Under the pieces are notes generated by a model. The model was given only the letters and a program-made list of their open reading frames with translations, was not told the origin of the DNA and made no database searches. From Stereum hirsutum FP-91666 SS1 (taxonomy: Eukaryota > Basidiomycota > Agaricomycetes > Russulales > Stereaceae): a stretch of 64,000 bases of DNA. The translations under genes and the position numbers were made by a program. Shown piece after piece: positions 57,560 to 64,000 of the stretch (position 1 is the first letter of the stretch; every line of letters starts with the position of its first letter). The stretch lies in NCBI RefSeq assembly GCF_000264905.1, contig NW_006763137.1, positions 236,237-300,236 on the forward strand, written 5' to 3'.

Positions 57560-59830
57560 TCACGCCTCGATGGTTCTCTCAACCAATTCATATGCCGACG
57601 AGCCTGTTTGTACCTTCGTGGACGCAATGTCAGAACCATTGCTCGACTGCGGGTATATCTCTGTCGAGCGAGATATATTGATGCCCATCGCGGGCCCTGT
57701 CGGCGCGAACGACAATGCTGTCTTCCCGTACGGTGATGGTCTCTGGATCGACTGGAAAGGATCGGACGCTAGCTGCGTTGCTGTGTGGTATGATTCGGAC
57801 GGAGTCTGACTCAGATGATCCTTCTTCCACCGCCCTTCCGCGACCCAGAGAGTAGCGAACACGACGCCCATGATGGTGAAGTAGAAGTTGACTTGAGCGA
57901 CATATAAGGCTATGAGATAGTTGTCGGGCCTTGCGAAGTAGACCACCAACTGCACAACGCTGAGCATTACCGGGAAGACGAAATTCGTAGCGGATATCCA
58001 GAAAAGGGCTCGGACGGTTTGTGACACCGTGCCTATATATGCAGAGCGTCAGCCAGACAATCCGAACGATGCTGTGGGGGGTGGGTACTGACGGTCTCTT
58101 CTGTAAGCACCCCGTTTATATATGTGCCCTAAGAATATTACTGAGGACCATCTGATATAACCGGACCCGCTTAATATCCACACGAGTTGAATACGGACTA
58201 CCCACGTACACATCATCAAATATCTGCAGTGACCATTCGATCTTGATAGACGGAAACGTTAGGGTGACCAGGATGGAACCAGCCCCACTAATAGTTGTTG
58301 TTTCGTGAATCGTACGGGCGTAATTGCTGAGAAAGAAAGCTGCATTGATAATGCGACCGATCTTGACTATGACTGGGACGCCCAGGATGATCAAGAACTT
58401 GAGCCGGGGAGTGCGATTGTAAGGATAAACAGCGTATAGTCGCAGAAGAAGAATGGCGTCGATGGGCGTTGGCGTCAAACCGTCGATAGTCCCTATGGCG
58501 ATGGAGGCCTTTGGATCCAAGGGTACTGTGGACTGAAGAAGGGCGTGGAACTAGCTCACGCAAAGAAGTGAGATTATAAAAGCTGAGACGAATATTTTAG
58601 TCTCACCTGTTCGTAAATATTGAGGCCTGCGTACGTCAGCCCAATAAGAAGCGATAGGATGTTTAGGATAAATATAGGTTTCCTTCGTAGAGCAGGCGTT
58701 GAAAAGAAGAACAGGGCCATAAACATCGTCACTAGCGCTGCGCCCATAGTAGACGCAATCATGAGAAAGTTTAGAGGTGGGCCAACTGCTGCGACCCATA
58801 TTGTGCCAGCAGGGGCTGTAGGAATGACCGGAGGGTTAGACGACTCGGACATGAGAAGGAGGCGGCGGCGGCGGCATGCCAGCACTCCGAATCGTGGCCT
58901 TGAGGCTTATGAATGCTTGGGGAATGCTCTAGATCAAGGACTGTAGGTGGGCCCGATGTCCGACCTAGGGCACCAATTTAGATCATGTTGTCAGCCAGAT
59001 GTCTACGAGACAGGGTAGGCGCAAGGGGGATCCGAGGATCCCACAGACGTATCATGTCTTTCCCCTTTGATGTCAGGTCGCAGTAGAAGCAAGGCTGAGC
59101 ATGCACATACCTCGTGAACGACTGCCTCAAACATGGAGCTATTTCAGGCTCGATGTGGCGCATTCCTTCCATCTGTGTTGTGCAAATATATTGTACTTCG
59201 CCATCAACGATCTTTGATACCAGTGTACTGTAGCCAGATGTTTCGAAAGAGTTGTACTGTGTCTATCTTGAATCGCGGCTGGCAAGGATGAGAGAGTAAG
59301 AACGTGAGCATTTCGCCGCAAGAATGGGACATACATTTCGTCAGTGCCTTTCGAAAAGACACAGAACGTGGGGCGAGCCAAGAGCCATTGAACTGTCCTT
59401 AATGGAGTCTGCAGCACTGGTCATCCAGAGCGCTTGGAAACTTCGATTTTAGACTTGCGGGTGCAATCTTTTCATCACGCCCATCAACCCCACTTGGAAC
59501 GGTGAGCGCTCGACAAAGCACTCGTGGAGAGTCGACTGTGACGAGGGCAGTGGTAAGACGCAGTCCAACCCTTGATGTTGTGTGAGTTGATCTGAACAAT
59601 ATTTGAGTATGTTCTTAGTTTGACAAAGACCCGTTCCGTGACTGAGAGATCATAAAGGCGAAGAAAGATCACGACGGCGAAACGCTGCGCAAACGGAATC
59701 TGGTCGCGATAAAGACGGTACCCGCCCAAAAACTGATGGACCGGTGCGGATCACCCCTGATTTCAATGTGGTGGTGCATAGCGATGCAGACCCTACTTGG
59801 CTGAAATGTATCAGATCACCGTATACGCCG
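57390..59830 (-). repeat. Left arm of a ~2.3-kb inverted duplication
   Basis: Read on the minus strand, this segment aligns over its whole length with 61,130-63,420 on the plus strand. It covers the membrane-protein gene, about 900 bp upstream of it and about 170 bp downstream. Shared landmarks include GAGGCGTGAATCACGGTATG after the stop codon and ATCAAAGGGGAAAGACATGA (one mismatch) upstream of the gene. Boundaries are estimates made by eye. Confidence 0.8.
57560..58852 (-). CDS. Multi-spanning membrane protein, mushroom-specific family (left copy, intact)
   Basis: Four exons (58607-58852, 58210-58550, 58093-58151, 57560-58032) give 372 residues with all phases consistent. At least six or seven hydrophobic spans are visible: VAAVGPPLNFLMIASTMGAA, LVTMFMALFFFSTPAL, PIFILNILSLLIGLTYAGL, PIDAILLLRLYAVYP, FLIILGVPVIVKIGRIINAA, ISATNFVFPVMLSVVQLVVY and VNFYFTIMGVVFATLWVAEG. 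Short basic loops and a Ser-rich cytosolic tail of about 80 residues follow. The layout resembles the receptor-like 7-TM proteins that are abundant in Agaricomycetes, but no ligand-binding or G-protein motif was recognised, so receptor function is only a guess. The start is the ATG at 58852 (MSESSNPPVIP), just before the first span. Its near-identical partner at 61.9-63.2 kb is inverted. Confidence 0.8.
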
Positions 59831-61129
59831 ATATCCGCAATAACTACGGTGCTCCAAGCGCATCAAAAAGACATGGTATATTCATCATACGTCGTTGTGA
59901 TCTGGTGTCTTCGTCCGAACATGTTGTTCAAGGAGGGCCCACCAACAAACTAAACATTCAACAACCGACTCACCGTTGTGAGACAGTCAAGGCCAGAGCA
60001 GCCTGGTAGTGTCGCTACCCAAACTTCTGACTCGTCGAGGGTACGTTCCAGAGAGAGGTCGCATGCCAGTGACAAGAAGTTATAGCAAGAAAGATAGTGG
60101 AGAGGTTCTTCGAACTCTCCGTTACGGTTGATTCGTGATCAAAGCTTAGAGTGCTCTATCCGCAGTAAGTACATTGTCAAGAAGTACTATTCACGCAAAG
60201 CAGGTATGTACGCAATCTGAGCGCTAGCAGATCTAGTAGTAGAGAGGATGCGGCGACTGGGACGACTCGTCATGGTGGCAAAAAAGGACTGGCTCGGAGG
60301 TGGCCCGTTGGTGAAGGCCAGAACGATGTTGATTGGACGCCACAGTCGGCGGACTTTCAATTTTCAACCTTTGCCGGGATGCTGGCGGCCCGATCCCAAG
60401 CGCCAGGAATCCTCCTTCGAGTTACTATCTCATGATCAGTCGCCGTATCCCCCCCTCTAAGTCTGCCAGCTCTGGTTCATACTTTCTTCGCGTGGATAGC
60501 CATTATTGGTAACGGGCCGCGCATAAAGTACACAAAAGTTTGGTCAAGAAGCATAAAGCTATAGACCGCTTCATCTTGTCTTCTTGTCACTGGCTTCTTG
60601 TCTTCTTGGAGGTACAATTGAAGACTCGGGAAGTAGAGGTGACGAGGTAGCTCCAGCTTTGGCAGTCTTCACTCTGTGAGTTGGTTGTTAACTCCTTTAT
60701 TTGTGCTCTCCGTCGAAGCTGAAGTTTGAAAAATGCAATCTTTTCCACCAAAGCAAACAAGCAGATGTTCGTCTTCGCAAGATACAAATCATCTTTACAG
60801 TTCGATAACGGCGATCCCTATGCACGCGGACAATCTGTAGGCATCAAATTGTTGATCATCACTTATAATGTAAGTCTATCATAATAAAATTCCCAGGGTG
60901 CTTCTCTTCTTGCCATCGCCTACTCGTCGATTCGGTTATAGGATGTGTACCCCGACCTGTTGTGTATCTTCTGTCCATCCAGCGACTTATACACACAGAG
61001 CTTCGCTTGAACGATAACTCGGACAGAAAGACCATATCACACGTGCACGAACATATGATGAATGGAGTGTCCACACATATTTAGCGTCTCCGAAACAGAC
61101 AACATGTCTTTGTGATGCGCTCGAATAGG
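58853..61129. other. Region between the divergent membrane-protein genes: duplicated upstream block plus unique spacer
   Basis: 58,853-59,830 is part of the left arm and is matched by 61,130-61,900 in the right arm. The match contains a frame rich in aromatic and hydrophobic residues (left RLYDLSVTERVF, right HLHDLSFMERML) that looks like a broken gene of unknown family. 59,831-61,129 is the single-copy spacer, with no gene seen. Confidence 0.45.
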
Positions 61130-63420
61130 TTATCGCGGAGATTTGTTGCGCTTCAGCAAAGAAGGGTCTGCATGGGCTTGAGGTACCGTTATACCAACAT
61201 CGAGATCAGGGGTGATTCGCACTACTGCATCAGTTTGGGCGGGTACTGTCTATATCGCGACCAAAGTGACGAAATTCCGTCTCCGCAGGGTTTCGCCTTA
61301 CCCCGACCCTTCCACCTTCATGATCTCTCATTCATGGAACGGATGCTCCTCGAGCCCAATACTGGTGATAATCAGCACGCATAACATTACAGTTGGACTA
61401 CCTCTTGAGACTGCCCTCATCGTATTGCGACTGTACACGAGTGCTCTGTGAAGCGCTCACCCGTGTATTCGTCGAAATGCTCACGTTCATACTATTTTAT
61501 CCTTGCTAGCTGCGATTCGAGGTTACACAGAGCGCAACTCTTTCGGACCATCTGGCCAGAGTGCACGGATATCAAAGATTGATGTCTGAGTACGGTATTC
61601 CTTCACAGCACACGGAAATAATGCGCAGAATTGAGCCCGAAATAGCTCGATGTTTGAGGCTGTCGTCCACGAGGTAAGTTATACCCATGCCCGGCCTTGC
61701 CAGGCTCTACTGCTACCTGAAATCAAAGGGGATAGACATGATACGTCTGTGTGTTCCTCTGATCTTCGTTGTGCCTATCCGTCTCGCAGACATCTTTCTG
61801 ACAAATTGTTCTAAATTGGTGACCGAAGTCGGTCATCGAGCTCACCTACAAACTTTGATCCAGAGTCATCCCCCAAACATTCATAAGCCTAAGACCACGA
61901 TGCAGAGTGCTGCCGTGCTCCCGCTATCTCCTCCTCCTGTCGTCTAACACTCCGGTCATTCCTACAGCCCCTGCTGGCACAATATGGGTCGCAGCAGTGG
62001 GCCCATCTCTAAACTTTCTCATGATTGCGTCTACTATGGGCTCAGCGCTAGTGACGATGTTTATGGCCCTCTTCTTCTTTTCGACGCCTGCACTACGAAG
62101 AAAACCTATATTTATCCTGAACGTCCTTTCGCTCCTTGTCGGGATGACGTTCGCAGGCCTCAATGTTTACGAACAGGCGAGAAACTGAAATGTCCATCTT
62201 AGCTCCGTTAATCTCATTCCTTCGCGTGTGTTAGTTCCACGCACTTCTTCAGCCCACAGTACCATTGGGTTCAAAGGCCTCGATAGCGATAGGGACTATC
62301 GACGGTTTGACGCCAACGCTCATCGACGCCATTCTTCTTCTGCGACTATACGCTGTTTATCCTTACAACCGCACTCCCCGTCTCAAGTTTTTGATCACCT
62401 TGGGCGTCCCGGTCATAGTCAAGATCGGCCGCATCATCAATGCAGCCTTTTTTCTCAGCAATTATGCACATACAATTCACGCCACGACAAGTGTCAGTGG
62501 TGCTGCTTCCATCCTGGTCACCATAACGTTTCCGTCTATCAAGATCGAATGGTCGCTGCAGATCTTCGATGATGTGTACGTGGACGGCCCGTGCTCGAAT
62601 CATCTGAATATTAAGCAAGACTTTGATTGATTATACCAGATGGTCCTCAATGATCTTCCTAGGCCACATATATAAACGAAGTGCCTACAGGAGAGACCGT
62701 GAGGGATCTTCCTGCCACAGCGCGACTCGAATTTTTGGCTGACGCTCTGCCGGTGCATATTGTAGGCACAGTGTCACAAACCATCCGAACCCTTTTCTGG
62801 ATATCCGCTACGAACTTTGTCTTCCCGGTGATGCTCAGCGTTGCGCAATTGGTAGTCTACTTCGCAAGGCCCGACAACTATCTCATTGCCATATACGTCG
62901 CTCAAGTTAACTTCTACTTCACCATCATGGGCGTCGTGTTCGCTACACTATGGGTCGCGAAAGGGCGGTGGAAGAAGGACCATCTGAATCAAACACCGTC
63001 CGAATCATATCACACAGCGACGCAGCTAGCGTCCGATCCTTTCCAGTCGATCCAGAGACCATCACCATACGGAAAGACGGCATTGTCCTTCGCGCCGACG
63101 GGGCCCGCGGTGGACATCAATATAGCTCGCTCGACAGAGATATATGCGCAGTCGAGCAATGGTTCTGACATTGTGTCCACGAAGGTACAAATAGGCTCGT
63201 CGGCATATGAATTGGTTGAGAGAACCATCGAGGCGTGAATCACGGTATGTCGTAAGCAGACGTTCTGTGTCTCGTTCGTGGCACTGACTGGCTGTCAATT
63301 ATAGCTTCACTTCCGAGTCGCTGGGGGTTGCTTGCTTTGTTGTCGTTAATTAATGTTCATCGGACTCGCAGGATCAGCATTCATAGCATCCATGGAAGGA
63401 GCCCGATGGGATATTACTGC
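61130..63420 (+). repeat. Right arm of the ~2.3-kb inverted duplication
   Basis: Plus-strand counterpart of 57,390-59,830. Similarity starts near the AGGGTCTGCAT word at about 61,165 and runs past the gene's stop to the CCATGGA word near 63,390. Divergence is mostly single substitutions with a few small indels. Confidence 0.8.
61916..63238 (+). pseudogene. Multi-spanning membrane protein, right copy, start codon and one splice donor lost
   Basis: Inverted duplicate of the gene at 57,560-58,852. Exons 2-4 (62235-62575, 62640-62698, 62766-63238) have exactly the same lengths (341, 59, 473 nt) as in the left copy and stay open to the same stop. Two lesions are visible. The sequence that encodes the initiating MSE in the left copy reads CTC-CTC-CTG here, and no in-frame ATG lies upstream; the first in-frame Met is inside the first membrane span. 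The exon-1 donor at 62177 is GC (CAG/GCGAGA) where the left copy has GT (CAG/GTGAGA). A GC donor can work, and a CTG or downstream start is conceivable, so a reduced product cannot be excluded. The open reading frame suggests the lesions are recent. Confidence 0.68.
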
Positions 63421-64000
63421 GGATATCGTCGACTTCAAGTTCAAGTCGCAGTTCAAACTCACAAGGTCCGCCACAAAGCGGCGCTCACCGCTCGTGGCAC
63501 TGGGACATCCTTCATCGGGTCGCCAATTAATTGGCTGCCGCTGCGACCTCTACCGCGACTAGTTGCGACATGTTGCGACCAAAGTATAAACCATTTAAAC
63601 CTGATTGTCAAGCCCTCGTACTCAGTCATATCATATAGTATAAGTACTGTGATTTTGAGCAAGACCCTCCAGATGCGTTGAGCCTGACATTCAGCCTACT
63701 GAACGAAATATAACGGTAAGAGCGATGAGACGACTACTTAGTAGATTCGATAGAGCTAAGACCTTGAAATCGATTTGGTCGGTCCATAAAACCGGTTCCT
63801 GCACACAAGGGGAGGGAAATTTGAAGTGGCGTCTGACCTGAATTTCCCACGTTCCACTCGATGGATCCTTGGCTGTGGCTCGCTCACACTGACGGCGAAG
63901 TAGAGGAAACCATACTGTAAGCAGAAAGATATTATAAATTGTGAGCTGGTAATGATATGATTCTACGCTCCAAGGTCCCGAAAGTCTATAGATGAACAGG
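63421..64000. other. End of window, nothing recognised
   Basis: Contains GC-rich words such as CGCCACAAAGCGGCG near 63,470, and an AT-rich tail. No gene or RNA is supported. Confidence 0.4.

Overview
The window is nuclear DNA of a filamentous basidiomycete, most likely a mushroom-forming Agaricomycete. The evidence is dense GT-AG introns of about 50-70 nt, TPR/DUF4470 and MYND-finger proteins, large single-exon F-box proteins, a Zn2Cys6 regulator, a Crh-type GH16 enzyme, a fungal Bud6 homologue and a nuclear tRNA-Cys. There is no operon logic; genes are read independently on both strands. All exon coordinates below were assembled by eye from splice signals, reading phase and comparison between paralogues.

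Layout. 0-2.2 kb: nothing recognisable. 2.3-3.9 kb (-): Zn2Cys6 transcription factor. 3.9-9.6 kb: gene-poor. 9.6-10.95 kb (+): TRIP4/Rqt4-type zinc-finger protein. 11.9-13.3 kb (+): F-box protein. 14.4-16.2 kb (+): eleven-exon aldo/keto reductase of the pyridoxal-reductase type. 17.6-18.5 kb (-): mitochondrial ribosomal protein uL23m. 18.8 kb (+): tRNA-Cys(GCA). 19.6-20.35 kb (+): F-box gene remnant. 21.06-21.8 kb (+): small secreted protein. 22.6-23.85 kb (+): secreted GH16 Crh-like glucanosyltransferase. 24.7-28.85 kb (-): Bud6/Aip3 polarity factor. 29.6-31.5 kb (-): F-box protein. 32.0-33.8 kb (-): MYND-finger gene with signs of decay.

34.1-49.9 kb holds three paralogous TPR + DUF4470 genes, all on the minus strand and all with the same 12-exon plan. 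Copy A carries a one-base frameshift; copies B and C are open throughout. A plus-strand gene for a long disordered Ser/Pro-rich protein separates B from C.

50.8-63.4 kb is built from two consecutive head-to-head paralogue pairs. The first is two TDT/SLAC1-type (Mae1/Ssu1-like) anion transporters that differ by three introns. The second is an approximately 2.3-kb inverted duplication, each arm carrying a multi-spanning membrane-protein gene. The left copy is intact; the right copy has lost its start codon and changed a GT splice donor to GC.

The right half is therefore a duplication-rich accessory region where copies are being made and lost. The left half mixes conserved housekeeping genes (mitoribosome, ribosome-quality-control factor, polarity factor) with lineage-specific F-box and secreted proteins. 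I found no CRISPR array, phage, insertion sequence or convincing intact transposon.
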